64,000 nucleotides of DNA from Myrmaecium sp. VS I D KN 1 (Eukaryota > Ascomycota > Dothideomycetes > Valsariales > Valsariaceae), in assembly GCA_019775845.1 (NCBI GenBank), contig JADQAV010000009.1, positions 744,001 through 808,000 of the forward strand, read 5' to 3'. This document shows positions 44,635-56,315 of the stretch, one piece after another; within the stretch, counting starts at the first letter, position 1, and each line of letters opens with the position of its first letter. The notes under the pieces are model-generated. The model saw only the letters and a list, made by a program, of their open reading frames with translations, searched no databases and was not told the DNA's origin. A program made the translations under genes and the position numbers.

Positions 44635-47286
44635 AAGTCGAAACGGCAGGAACAGGGTGCGCTTGCGAGAGCGGATGCGGCCAGGCAGGAACCTGAGGAG
44701 CTAAGATGGACGAGGACGATGGGTGGGTCCGTCCCGTCGCGCTGGTGGAGCCGGATCCAGGCTGGGACGGTGGGTGGGTGGCATAAACATTCCACCTGCC
44801 GCATGGAAGAATACTAGTGAGGACGGACTCGACAGATGTTCAGTTAGTAGGACGGACGTGATCTTGATACCTACAGTATTACCCTTGCGTACCGTGCTAA
44901 GTTAGTCCACTTGCCAAGCCTCGATGGAACGGAGGGTCAGAAACCAGTTTGGACGGTGAGGATGGAGTAAGTAAGGTAACTCACTAGCCGTTAGGTGAGG
45001 TTGTTAGGGGTTGTCCCACACGTCCGCTTCGAGGGGGAGAGAGATGGCCTTGGACCCTCCGGATGGCAGCCACGACGTTCCCATCCAGCGACGCCCGACC
45101 GGAGGCGATGCGGAGCGTGAATTGGCGCGGTGGGGAAGGGTGGAAGGGAACAGCCGAGGGCGGGACGGCGGCGATGGCGGGAAATGGGCGGGACTTGAAA
45201 GATGGATGGATATCCATCATCTTCTGGCGGTTTGTGCGCGTGAGCCTTCCCCCCTGGCTCTTCCTTCAGGACCACATGCCAAACCCTTCCTCGGGAAGAC
45301 CAGGGGGGAACATCTGCCCGTAAGGCTGCATCCCGTCGGCATTTTTATGCTTCCCCGCTCTCTCTTTCCCCACCGTGGCCGCGGGTCCCATCGTGCAGTG
45401 TGCAGTGTGCAGTGCCCAGTGCCGCGCAGGACAGGCCAGGCCAGGGCAGGAGAGGATCATGATCGGACGGTCTCGACGCAACAGGCTACGGCTACCTCCT
45501 CATCACCCGGCACTCACCGCCCCACGGGGAAAGAGGAGGAGGAGGAGCTGGAGAAGAACCTAAGTAAGCCGACCGTGGCTTCGGTGCTGAGTCGGAGGCG
45601 CGTGGTGAGGTGGTTCGCCTTCGCACCGCCGTTCGCTCCCTCAGGGCACCTCACAGGCCATAATTACGGAGCGTGCCCTGCTTGTCTCACCATTGAGGTT
45701 CTCGGCAGCCGGCCCGTCCCTCTCTCATCGTTAGCCGTCATCCCATCCCATCCATCCCATCCCATCCATTCATTCCATTCTTTCGCTCTCCCGCCGGCCA
45801 AGGCTTTCACCACCGAACGCCAAGCCGGGGCGTTGCGACCAAAGAAGCGACAGCTTCCGTGCGGAACCCGCCGTTTCTTCTTCACCCTCTCATTCACTCC
45901 TTCCTCTTTGGAGATCTGTCACATGGCCGTGGTCACTGCGCAGTTCATTTGCGGGGGAGGGGTGGTGCCGACATCTGCGTCTTTTTTCGCCTCCGTCTCT
46001 GCGTCCCTGGTGATGGAAGGGGAGAAGAGCAAGTAGAAGAGGAAAAGATGGCCGCGTGCGTTCCAGGCCTGGACGAATGGACGGGTTGCTTACTGAATTT
46101 ATGCGGCTGATATATAGTACTTACAAATGATATGTACAAAGTTCAACAGAATTTATCTCAGTGCTGCCAGGGAAGGTACGTACATAGATGCGGAGAAGAG
46201 GAGGGAAGTGAATAGCGGGCTGGTAGGAAGGAGTGTGGAGGATGACCGGTGGGTTGGAGAGCGGGGAGCGGGAGAGGATTCGGAGTACCTACAGTAGGCT
46301 GAGGTACCAGGTAAGGTACGAAGTCTTAGGGTCGGTATTGCATGCCTACTATATCCCGGGATGTAGGTACCTTGCAGTATGTACGGTAGTAGTATACTGC
46401 GAGGAGGGATGAAGTCACTCCGCGTCTTCTCTCTTCCTCTCTCTATCCTGTCCTATCTTTCTCATGATCCAGTCGTCTTCGGCGAAAAAAGCGCATTGTA
46501 CCATCTCGCCTGTATGTCCTCTATACATCCGGACTGATTGCGAAGCAACAGAGAAAGGACCTCGGAGAAAGTATGTATGGAGGAGGGTAGAAGCCAACGG
46601 GACCAGGGCAGAGTGGAAAGATCCGAACGATTCGTTAAGGTTGTTCATCCTACCCGGCCCCAGTCCAGTCCAATCCAGTCCAGTCCAGCCCAATCCCCTT
46701 CCTCCGTGGCTGAGACCGAAGAGAGATTGCCATATCGCAGGTATTACCTTAGGCGCCTAATGGCACGGCTTATAGGTCTTGACGTATGGTTATCTACCTA
46801 CATACATATGCAGTATACACGGATACTGTATACGATGGATTCACCTACTGGAACAAATTGATCATTCTGTACTGGTCAGCTTAGCGCTGGTCTCAGTTGT
46901 GCTGTTTCTGCTGCTGCCGCCGCCACCGGCCACCAAAGCGAGGGGCACATGTCTATCGAGCAGCATCTGCATGTTTCATGAAGAAGCTGAAAAAGAGCGC
47001 CCTGAGCTTGCTGCAACCATCTCCTCGCCCTCGCGGACGTCACCTTCCAATCGAAGACCACAGCGTTTCTTGAATACCTTGACCGTTTTTCGTTGGAAGG
47101 CAGATTTGTGCGAGTCAGATTTTTCCTTCGTTTGAAACTGGAGTGGGATGGGAAGGGGTGTTTAGAGGGGGATGGATGGAGGCGGAGGGAAGGGCGGAAG
47201 AGCTCCGCGTTTGAGGTTCAAGCCACCATCCTCCCTCCCATCTCATTCACCTCACCCGAATCCTTATCACCCCTCCTAGGTACTAA
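44635..47286. other. intergenic, no supported gene
   Basis: About 2.6 kb. A 341-codon frame (45011-46036) is low-complexity and unsupported. Simple repeats include CATCC-type units at 45738-45775, GTGCAGT units near 45396-45415 and CAGTCCA units at 46662-46690. TACC/GGTA-rich palindromic stretches lie at 46280-46400. Confidence 0.45.
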
Positions 47287-47313
47287 GGCAGCGTTTACTG
47301 GTGTCGATTTCTT
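47287..47313 (+). repeat. left terminal inverted repeat
   Basis: 27 bp, a perfect inverted match to 50338-50364. Confidence 0.95.
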
Positions 47314-50300
47314 GGCTGATTTGTACGGTGGGGGGGTCTTCCGGCAGTAGGACCGCTAGGGGGTCCCTCGGCGGGCCCATACTGAGCAGTAGAACCCCTA
47401 GGTATTTACTAGCTTGATTTTTACTGCAGAATTTATTAGTAATTATCGATTTCCTATATAGTTAAAGGTCTTCCTAGTATTCTCTTACTCGTACTTCCAC
47501 CTACCACCGGTACGCCGCCTATAGATATGCCCGATACTACTAATATTAATACTACTAATATTAACTAGCTAGTTAAGTAGCTAGTATCTAAGGAGCTAGT
47601 ACTTACGCTAGTATTTAATATACCGCCGCTGCCGCCGCCGCTGCTGCCGCTGCTTATATTAATATTAACACCGTTAAAAATACTAGAAAGGAGGGTATAA
47701 ATACTAGTAACTAAAGTAGTATAGTTAGAGTAGATAACTATCGCTATACTAAACACCTTAATTAAGGCTAAGAAAAAGGTATTAGATACTAATAGTAGCT
47801 TTAAAGCTACTAGATAATAAATAGTAATAGAGGCTATTAAGAAGATAATATATTAAGCTATTAGCGAGCGAACTATAAGGAATAAGCTTAATATCTTTAA
47901 ACTTATATAGAAAGAGTAGATAGTATATACGGAGATATTTAATTAGACGATAAATTTAGAGATAGGTATAATAGAAGTACTAGAGGATATAATAAATAAG
48001 TACTTTTATAAGTATTAAAACTATATTATCTTTCGCAACGCTAGATATCCTTATTATAATTAACTTAAGTAGCTTATTAGTAGTAAGTTAGTAATAGGCT
48101 CTATAGTAATATTTATTAATAAAGCTATTAGTAGTAATAATAGTAATACTACTATATTTATTAAGTTAATACTAGGCCCTTTATAGATACTAGTTTATAG
48201 TATTAAGTACTTACTATTTATATTTATATTATCTCCGTTACTAACGCTAATACTAGGCGCTAAGAATTAATAATATAGAGCTTTAAGAAATATAGTTATT
48301 ATAAGTAAGAAAGAGCGATTTAAAAGGGCTAAGTAATACTATATAAATAAGAAAGATAAGTAAATAATAAAGTATTTTAAAGAGTTAAATATATCGCTAT
48401 CTAGAATATTATAGTAGATCTCTTTAATAGAAGAAGCTATTTATACTATTAAACGCGACTTCTTTAGCGGCTTAAACGACGATAAGAAGGAAGCTATCTA
48501 TATTATATTCTTATTAAATAATAGTAATAATAAGGCCTGTATATTCCTAGTAAGTAGTAATAAACGATAAGTTCTTAGTAGATTAATTATACGCGGAAGA
48601 CGGCTCTTAGTATAGAAATTAGAAGTTAAAAAGTTTCGCTTAAAACTATCTATTAAGTAATTTTATTTATATACTTAAAAACTACTTAAATACTATATAA
48701 AATTACCTATTTAAAGGTTTTCTTATAAGCTCTACTAATATTATTTCTAATACCTTATTTAACTAAGCTAGCCTCGTGTAAGTTCGCTATATAGATACTT
48801 TATATCTACTTTATAATACTATTATATTAAGTTATTAACTACTACGTTATTTATTTATTAATAGCTTCGTTATTAACTTCCTCCTCTTTTACTACCTTAT
48901 TTATATTATAATTTAACTAGGTAGCTATAGTTCCTACCTCCTTACAGACGTTAATATAACCGCCTTAATTAAGGAAGTTATAGATAGCTATTAACGCTAC
49001 TATAAGATATACTTATATTAATATTAAATAGTTTACTAGTAGGCGTTAGAAGAGCCTAAATCTAGCTTTAAAAATACTAAATACTCGCTTAATAGCGTTC
49101 CTTAAGCTTAAATAACGTAAGATAAAAAGCTCTTCTTTATTTTAAAGCCTCTTCTCTTTAGCTCTCCTCTACTCTTTTAAATAGTATTATACTTACTAAT
49201 ATAGTATAAGGACCTCTTTATAACGATTTAAATAACTAGTATTTATAAGATAATACTAGTTCTTTAGTATTAAGAAGCCTTTCTCTAATATATTTCTAAA
49301 TACGCGGCCGTCGTAAGTAGAGCCCTCCTAACTAAGTAGGATAAAGATAAAGATAAAGTTAAAATTAATAGTTATAAAGATATTTTATAAAAGGAAGCCT
49401 ATATAATACCGCTATAATTTCTAGTCTTTTAATTATATATATATATATAAATAAGTACTGTTAAGAGTGCTAATATAGTCGGTAATATATAGCTAGAATT
49501 ATTTATCTTATTTAATAGTATTTAGTATCTTCTTAGGCGGAAGCTATATAATCTCCTTATATAGTAATAGGAAGTTATTAAGAACTTAGTAGAAGGCTAA
49601 ATAAATTATTCTTAATAAGTACTATATATACTTAGTAGCGTTACAGTAAGATACTTCTTAAGAAGTAATATATAAGAAGACTAATAACTACTTAGCGGTA
49701 GATATCCCTAGCTTACTACCTCCTATATTATTTATATAGTTTCTTAGTTTAATATTAATTATTAACTAGTAAAGTAGACCCTCGAAAGCGTCGACTAGTA
49801 GATATATTATATTAAAGATATAATTATAATACTTTACTTATAGGCCTTTTACTTATTATAAGCTTCGCCCTTTATTAGTATACTATAAATAATAATTAGA
49901 AGGGACGTACTTTTACTACCGCAGCTTTAATATAATTAAATATATAAGAATATAGTAGATATAGAGGCGTATAGCTATAAGAAGCTACTCTTTATAGCGA
50001 TTTTATTATATATAAGCTTATAATATAGCTTCTATAGTATTAAGGCCTTCTAGTAGTACTTATTAATAATACTAATACTAGAAAGTAATATAATATATAG
50101 AAGTACCTTCTTAGTAATAAATTATTTAAAAAAAGTAGCTTAATACTAACTATTATAAGAAATTACTATATAGTACGACTTTTACTTAATATAGTAACTC
50201 TAGTAGTTATAGTAGTACGTGCCATATCTAACATATAAATCGCTTACTTTTTATATAAGAAATCGCTTATTTCTATAGTTATAGTAAATACTATCGATTT

Positions 50301-50337
50301 ATTACCGTTATTTACATTACTCTGATAAATTCGCCCT

Positions 50338-50364
50338 AAGAAATCGACACCAGTAAACGCTGCC
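50338..50364 (-). repeat. right terminal inverted repeat
   Basis: 27 bp, a perfect inverted match to 47287-47313. The inner motif GAAATCG recurs at 50259-50265, and AAATCGCTTA occurs twice (50237-50246 and 50260-50269); these could be subterminal transposase-binding repeats. Confidence 0.95.
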
Positions 50365-50367
50365 TAA

Positions 50368-51266
50368 GACACTTCACTTCCCCCGTCGCTCATTCCCACC
50401 ATCCTTACTCCTTTCCCCCCTTCTCCCGGGTTTCAACCCAGTGATGCGTGCAGGTCTAAAATTAAGTCTATTTCGCTCTGCCTTGCTTAAACCGATGTCT
50501 TTTGCATTGCAGGACGCTCTCACTCAGTGCTCACCATTTGGCTATCGCTACTACGCGCCAGTCCTGGATAGGATGTGAGCAGGGGAAGGCTCATGATTTC
50601 CCCGGTTTCTGGTGAGATGCTCCTGGAGATTATAATGTCGTACATCGTTACTTTGGGGTATGGTTATGAATCGCTGTATGGACGGGGGATTCAAGACAGC
50701 TCACCTCTAGCGTCTTACTTCCTGTACTGTTCATATAGAGCGTCTGGGTAGACGGGTAAGAGTATGATAGGTACCGAACAGGACTGCACAGTGTGAACTG
50801 TCAGTACAATAGGTGAGTACCTTAGGTATTGAGGCACCATCTGTACCCCTCCCCTTCCTTCCCGTTCGAGATCAGCCACCTCGTTTCGTTTCTTCCCAGG
50901 GCCCCCTGGAGGGCTTGCAGTGCCTCCCGCTCCTCCACGATAAGATCATTGTCCGTCGTCCATCTTCCGTCGTCTACCGTCTCTCGTCGACAGCACTCTT
51001 GCTTCCCTCCTTTCTTCTTTCTTTCTCCTCTCCCTTTGTTCTCTCTTCTCTTCGTTTCACTGCCAACCCTTTCAACCTTCTTCTCTTCCTGTCGACGTAC
51101 AAGGTACAAGCTACCGGGTACACATTCACTCTTTTTGACAAATCTTGCCTCGTTGGGAAGTCTGTGACTCCAGCCCTTCTTTTGATCACTCACTCGTCAC
51201 CTCACCTTCCTATCACCCATCACGCTCTCTCGCTTGCTCTGGAGCAGCCGCAACTACACCAACAAC
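50368..51266. other. intergenic, promoter and leader of the DUF1996 gene
   Basis: Normal composition resumes directly at the end of the element. The last 400 bp are strongly pyrimidine-rich, typical of a highly expressed fungal promoter and leader. No other gene is seen. Confidence 0.5.
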
Positions 51267-52610
51267 ATGCCATTCGGTCTTCCCTCCCTTCTCGCGCTTG
51301 TCGGTCTGCTCGCTACTGGCACGGCGTTCGACTGCAACGGCCCCTACTTCAGCTTCTACAACCGTGTCGGCGATGCCGTCAGCTATCAGCAAATCGATCC
51401 TGTCCTGTTCCCTGGCACCATCGGCTCCCACATGCACTCCTTTGACGGCGGCAACAGCCTCTCGGCGTCCATGAACTACGCCGACACTCAGGCTGCTACC
51501 TGCACTACGACCCGGATCAAGACCGACAAAAGCTACTACTGGCGTCCGACGCTCTACTGGAACGGCAACAACACCGGCTTCTACCGGGTGCCTGACCAGT
51601 ACCTCAAGATCTATTACAAGTTCGGCGATTCTGGCAACGTCAAGGCTAACGTCAGCGTCTTTCCGGAAAACTTCCGCATGGTGGCCGGAAACACCATGCT
51701 TCGCGACGATGACGGCGTCGTTGGGACTTCCGAAGGCCCCGGCCTGGGATGGTCCTGCAAGGGCGCTAACTACCAATCGAACGATGCCATCGGCTTCCCC
51801 AAGGGCTTCACCTCTTGCCCCTACGGCTTCGCCGCCCAGCTGACGTTTCCCAGCTGCTGGAACGGCAAGGATCTCGACGTTAACAATCCGTCCGCGCACA
51901 TGGCCTACCCCACCGCGGGCGGTCTCGGCCTCGCCGCCTGCCCGAAAGGCTTCCAAGTCGCTCGCTTCCCCACCATCTTCATCGAGTTCTGGTACGACGT
52001 CACGGGCTTCGACAACCAATACTCCGCCGACTCCATCCCATGGGTGCTCTCGAACGGCGACCCCACCGGCTACTCCTTCCACGCCGACTTCCTCATGGGC
52101 TGGGCCGAGGGCGTGCTCGAGAAGGCGACGGCGGACGAAGGCTACTGCAACTGCGGCTGCGGCTGCGGCCAGGACCAGATGGAGCAGTGCTTCGGGGCGG
52201 AGAACGTTAACAACGACCAGGACGAGGACTTCAAGGTGTGCACCAACACGCCCGAGTACCCGGGCGGAGCCGCATCCCCCATCGACGCGCTTCCTGGTTG
52301 CAACCCCATCCAGTCGGGTCCGGCGAATGCCACTGCGGTCGCGAGCTGCGCGGTGGGTGGCGGAACCGTGACTTCCACTGCGACGACTGCCGCGACCAGC
52401 ACCGCCAGTGTCACGACCAGTACCGCCAGTGCAACGACCGCTGCCTCTGCTAACAGTGGAGAGGCGGACGAAGAGGTCGTGTTCGTCACCGTGACCGTAG
52501 AATCTCCGGTCGAAACTAGTGATGCGAAGACGAAGCATCGCAGAAGGCACCATGGTGGCCTGGCGCGCAGGAGAAGGCATGCGGCGGCTTATCAGGGAGA
52601 AAGCCTCTGA
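51267..52610 (+). CDS. secreted DUF1996 protein
   Basis: An intronless 447-aa protein. I use the ATG at 51267 because it gives a clean signal peptide (MPFGLPSLLALVGLLATGTA) cut before FDCNGPYF; upstream codons in the same frame lack an ATG. The DUF1996 domain fills about residues 20-300, with the diagnostic FPGTIGSHMHSFDGGNS, SYYWRPTLYWNG and FPSCWNGKDLD. A Cys cluster (YCNCGCGCGQDQMEQC) near residue 295 is followed by a Thr/Ser/Ala-rich linker and a basic end (KHRRRHHGGLARRRRH). The family is common in secreted sets of wood- and plant-associated fungi; its conserved His and Cys hint at metal or polysaccharide contact, but function is unproven. Confidence 0.88.
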   Translation: MPFGLPSLLALVGLLATGTAFDCNGPYFSFYNRVGDAVSYQQIDPVLFPGTIGSHMHSFDGGNSLSASMNYADTQAATCTTTRIKTDKSYYWRPTLYWNGNNTGFYRVPDQYLKIYYKFGDSGNVKANVSVFPENFRMVAGNTMLRDDDGVVGTSEGPGLGWSCKGANYQSNDAIGFPKGFTSCPYGFAAQLTFPSCWNGKDLDVNNPSAHMAYPTAGGLGLAACPKGFQVARFPTIFIEFWYDVTGFDNQYSADSIPWVLSNGDPTGYSFHADFLMGWAEGVLEKATADEGYCNCGCGCGQDQMEQCFGAENVNNDQDEDFKVCTNTPEYPGGAASPIDALPGCNPIQSGPANATAVASCAVGGGTVTSTATTAATSTASVTTSTASATTAASANSGEADEEVVFVTVTVESPVETSDAKTKHRRRHHGGLARRRRHAAAYQGESL

Positions 52611-53263
52611 AATGGAGAAAGTATAAGATCGGTAGATGCCATGTTGTTGCCTCTGCTGAGCTCTTGAGCGGATAGGCAACGAGCCTGATCTTACCGGTTA
52701 CGGAGAGACTGTGTGCCTCCCTTCTGCCGTTCGTGGAACGCTTTTCTTTCCATCTGTTTTCGCCAATTTTTTCTTATCCTTTCCTTCAATTTATCTTCTC
52801 ACAAACATTTCAGGTAGATACTCTTCTTCTCTACTTCCAACAGACATATCCCCTTTCTCCGTTGCCTACTTTGAGCGTGCTTGTCGAGCGAAATGGTGCT
52901 CAGCGTACGGAGTTATCCAGATGCGATATGCGGTTCATCTCTTACTTTTTGTCTTTTCTGACTTCATCTTCATACTGTGCGGAATATACATATACACGTA
53001 TTCCAGCAGCACTCCCAGCGCAGAATTAAAGCACTCTCCACCATCCGTGACCGGTGACATATATAGAGATAAAGCGAGAGTACAAAAACAGATTGACGAG
53101 GCGAGTTCTTAAGAAGAAAAGGTATCATGATCATACCGCGGGATTTTGGTGTAAAAGAAATACATACAGCGGTAACGCGACATCACCTCAAGCCGACACA
53201 TCCCCCCCCTCCCCCTTTTCCCAATTCCGCCTCCCGCTCCCTCGACAACAATAGTCCCATCTT
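52611..53263. other. convergent 3' region
   Basis: Spacer between the DUF1996 and nop4 stop codons. No gene is seen. Confidence 0.55.
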
Positions 53264-55531
53264 TTAAGCCGTCTCCTTCTTCCGCGTACGACGCGCCATC
53301 CGTTTCCTCGCAATGATCTGCTGCCGCTTCGCCTGCTTCTCATCCTTGACCGCCGCGCCCGACTTCGCCGAGGAAGAAGCGGGAGCCGTCTCCTCCTCCC
53401 GCTCCTCCCGCTTGCGCTTCCCACCCGGACCACCACCAGCGCCCCGCTCCGCCTCACCCCGCTTCCCTCCCCGCCGACGCTCGGCCTTGCTCGGCTTCGG
53501 CGCCGGCTTGAACCCTTCCCGGGCGTGCTCGCGCATCTTGGCCTCCTTCTCCAGCCGCCGGTGCACCACCTGGGCGTTCTCGATCGCGAACTCGACCAGG
53601 AGGCGCTTCTTGCGGTCCTGGACGTCGTCGGCGCTCGGGACGGCACCCGGGCGCGCGGAGGAGGAGGAGGCGGCGGCCAGGGTGCGGTAGTCGATCGCGT
53701 GACCGTTGAGCCAGCGGAGGCCCATGAGGGCGTGGCGGTGGGTGTAGTACTCGACGAAGCCGTAGCCGCGGCTGCGGCCGGCGCCGGACCGCTCGTCGAC
53801 CTTGGTGCCCGTCTTCGTCTCGAAGACGATCTTGGCCTGCTTGACGACGCCCTTGCCGCGGGCGCGCCGCTGCCGCTCCGCCTCCCGCTCCGTCTCCCCG
53901 CCCCGGGCCCGCTCCTCGGCCGACAAGGGCTGCCGCTTGCCTTCCTTGACGTCCTTGGCGAAGCCGACGACGGCCTGCCGCGCGAGCGCCTTCAAGTCCT
54001 TGGACGTCACGCTCCGCGGGATGTTCCGGACCGAGAGCCGGGTCAGGCTGAGGTGGAGGGACGGGTTCGACTGGATGAGCTGCTTGCGCTGCTTCACGCT
54101 CGCCTCGCGCAGCGTGATCTCGGCCGGGGAGAGCAGCTGGTAGAGCGGCGAGTTGGAGGCGATGGTGCCCTCGGAGAGGAGGTACAGCCGGCGCTTGTCT
54201 GTGTCGCGCGCGAACCGGTTCGCCGCCCCTTCCTCCGTCAGCCGGGCCGCCTCGTTCCGGTCGACGGCGCGGGTCACCTGCAGCACCCGGCCGTCCATCG
54301 TGTACCGGCCTTCGGGGTCGTCATCGACATTCTGCAGGATCGAGTGGACGGCGTGGACACCGCCGGCGTCCTTTTTCGCCTTGTGCGCCGGTTGGCTGTT
54401 CGCCGGGCGGGGGGCGCCTTTCAAGCAGGCATCCGCGTCCTCCTTCGAGTAGAAGCACACGAAGCCGGTGCCGCGGGGCCGCTCCGTGGCGTGGTCCATA
54501 ACAATCCTCGCGTAGCGGACGCCGCCGAAAGCCTGGAAGTGATCGTGCAGCTGCTCGTCGTCGCAAGTGAACGGTAGGTTTCTGATGAAAAGGGTGCTCT
54601 CGTTATTGTTTTGTCGGTGTTTCGGCTCCTCCTCCTCGGCCTCCTCATCATTCTCCCAATCCTCCTCATCTTCCTCTTCCTCCTCGTCTTCGTCTTCATC
54701 ATCGTCTGTAGCGTCGTCATCGTCGTCCTCGGAACCTCCAGACTGTGCAGCCTCCTCCTCTTCAGCACCTTCCTTATCCTCTCCAGCTTCTTCCTCTTGC
54801 GGCGCGTTCTTCTGCAGGTTTTCCCAAGTGTCCTTGTCCACCGCCCAATCGACTGCCAGTTGACGGCCATCCAACTCCTTGCCATTGACACCCTCGATGG
54901 CCTTCTCGGAGTTCTTACGACCTCTGATCGTGACAAAGCCGAACCCTGCCAGAAGCCCCGGCTTCTTCGTCGGAAGCTTCACGTCCTTGACTTTGCCATA
55001 GCTCCTGAACAGGTCGGCCAGCTGCTCTGGCTTCTTGATCGTCCAAGGCAGGTTGCGCACGATTAGCCTCGGGGGCGGCTGGCGAGCGGCAAGCTTCTCC
55101 TGCTCCCTCTTCACCTTTTCCTCCGCGGCCGCTCCCGGATCAGACTCCCTGTGCCTGGGCTGGGCGATATCGACCCGGATCTTCCGGCCCTTCAACTCCG
55201 AGTCGTTGAACTCTTCCAGAGCGCGCTGAGCATCTTCGATATCGGCGAAGGTAACGAAGCCGTAACCCTTGCATTGTTTCGTGGCGGGGTCGATGACGGC
55301 CGTGGCGTGCTTGATCGGGTACGATTGCGAGAAATGCTCGGTGAGGTCCTCAGTCGTCACGGTGGGAGCGAGCGAGCGGACGAAGAGTTGGCGGCGATGC
55401 TTCTGATCCTTGTGAGCCTCGGCGGGAGGGTCCTCGGCCAAAGCCTGCTTGACTTCGGCCGACACGACGTCCGCGATGGCATTCTCCGCCCCTTCCAGGG
55501 AAAGGCGCTGTCTCTTGTGTCGATGGCTCAT
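53264..55531 (-). CDS. nop4: nucleolar RNA-binding protein Nop4 (RBM28-like)
   Basis: An intronless 755-aa protein with four RNA-recognition motifs. RRM1 is at about 48-125 (LFVRSLAP and KGYGFVTF), RRM2 at about 155-235 (RLIVRNLPW and GFGFVTIRG), RRM3 at about 315-420 (TLFIRNLPF and GTGFVCFYS), and a degenerate RRM4 starts near 500 (SVRNIPRSVTSKDL, later YGFVEYY). A very acidic stretch of Asp/Glu (about 265-310) separates RRM2 from RRM3. The C-terminus is strongly basic (KRKREEREEE, then RKRMARRTRKKE), fitting nucleolar localisation. Yeast Nop4 is essential for 27S pre-rRNA processing and 60S assembly. The order of domains and the length match the family. Confidence 0.9.
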   Translation of the reverse strand: MSHRHKRQRLSLEGAENAIADVVSAEVKQALAEDPPAEAHKDQKHRRQLFVRSLAPTVTTEDLTEHFSQSYPIKHATAVIDPATKQCKGYGFVTFADIEDAQRALEEFNDSELKGRKIRVDIAQPRHRESDPGAAAEEKVKREQEKLAARQPPPRLIVRNLPWTIKKPEQLADLFRSYGKVKDVKLPTKKPGLLAGFGFVTIRGRKNSEKAIEGVNGKELDGRQLAVDWAVDKDTWENLQKNAPQEEEAGEDKEGAEEEEAAQSGGSEDDDDDATDDDEDEDEEEEEDEEDWENDEEAEEEEPKHRQNNNESTLFIRNLPFTCDDEQLHDHFQAFGGVRYARIVMDHATERPRGTGFVCFYSKEDADACLKGAPRPANSQPAHKAKKDAGGVHAVHSILQNVDDDPEGRYTMDGRVLQVTRAVDRNEAARLTEEGAANRFARDTDKRRLYLLSEGTIASNSPLYQLLSPAEITLREASVKQRKQLIQSNPSLHLSLTRLSVRNIPRSVTSKDLKALARQAVVGFAKDVKEGKRQPLSAEERARGGETEREAERQRRARGKGVVKQAKIVFETKTGTKVDERSGAGRSRGYGFVEYYTHRHALMGLRWLNGHAIDYRTLAAASSSSARPGAVPSADDVQDRKKRLLVEFAIENAQVVHRRLEKEAKMREHAREGFKPAPKPSKAERRRGGKRGEAERGAGGGPGGKRKREEREEETAPASSSAKSGAAVKDEKQAKRQQIIARKRMARRTRKKETA

Positions 55532-56315
55532 CCTGAGAAGTGCAGAAGGTATTTGTGAGGGAAGAAGAATCGAGGTTTGCTCGATCGGTTTCCTGGGGCT
55601 GGCGGGGACGGAAAGCTTCCCTTTTCGAAAAAATCAGTCGGCCGGATTAACGCCCCTCCGCCAAGGGTCCGGGCACTGCGCGACGCATGCCCCGGGCCGG
55701 CCTCAGGGTCGACAATCGCTCGCTAACTCTTTCTTCCCGGTCATTGGAGCCTGTTATTTCAGACATGGAGTAATGATACCTCCTAGTATTTCCCCACACA
55801 CTCGCAAAAGACTGGGAGAATCTCACCGAAGGCCGTCGAGCATCAAATGAAAAGGGCTGAACACAGATTACTGTTCTATCTCACTTCGCGCACGCATTCC
55901 GACCCGGCAGCCAGCTGTATGACGTCCGTTTGGTGAAGCTCACGCTTACGCTGCCTCACACCACTGCTATATGACTCGTCCGCACCGAAAGGTGCTTCAC
56001 TTGGTATCTTCGTGCCCTTTGCCAATTCGTGTCCCACCTCGGCAATTTGTTACCTGTAACTGGGAACTAGAGGCACCAGGCTCTCTAGCAAACAGTAAGT
56101 ATTGCTAATTCTTGCTGGCTTGCGAAGAGGATGCCCTCATCTCATTCCGTCTCACGTGAGATTGGACTTCTCATTTCTTCAAAGGAGCTTCTTATAGCTG
56201 CACCAGAACCAGAGCTTTCCTCTCTGCAATATGAGTCCTGCCTTTACACGGTATATTTATATACGTGGTTCTAAGTCTCTACCTTATAGGATCCTTCCTC
56301 CATAAACCGCTCAGA
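55532..56315. promoter_or_regulatory. divergent promoter region of nop4 and the ADP-ribosylglycohydrolase gene
   Basis: 784 bp between the start codons. TATATTTATATAC near 56251-56263 is a TATA-like element about 55 bp before the glycohydrolase ATG. Confidence 0.45.

Larger units (their letters stand above)
47287..50364. mobile_element. RIP-mutated DNA transposon with 27-bp terminal inverted repeats, PIF/Harbinger-like
   Basis: A 3078-bp element. Both ends start GGCAGCGTTTACTGGTGTCG and are identical for 27 bp in inverted orientation. TAA flanks each end (47284-47286 and 50365-50367), the 3-bp TWA target duplication expected for PIF/Harbinger transposons. The interior from about 47450 is TA-rich with CpA/TpG almost gone, so it has been through heavy RIP and no transposase frame survives. 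The first 160 bp, including a GC-rich hairpin-prone stretch near 47350, are much less mutated. An interior run of CCGCTG-type triplets (47627-47660) also survives, because it offers few CpA sites. Superfamily rests on duplication length, end sequence and size, not on protein. Confidence 0.75.

Noticed and set aside
45011-46036. 341-codon plus-strand open frame
   Set aside because: Low-complexity, spans simple repeats, and no family is recognised.
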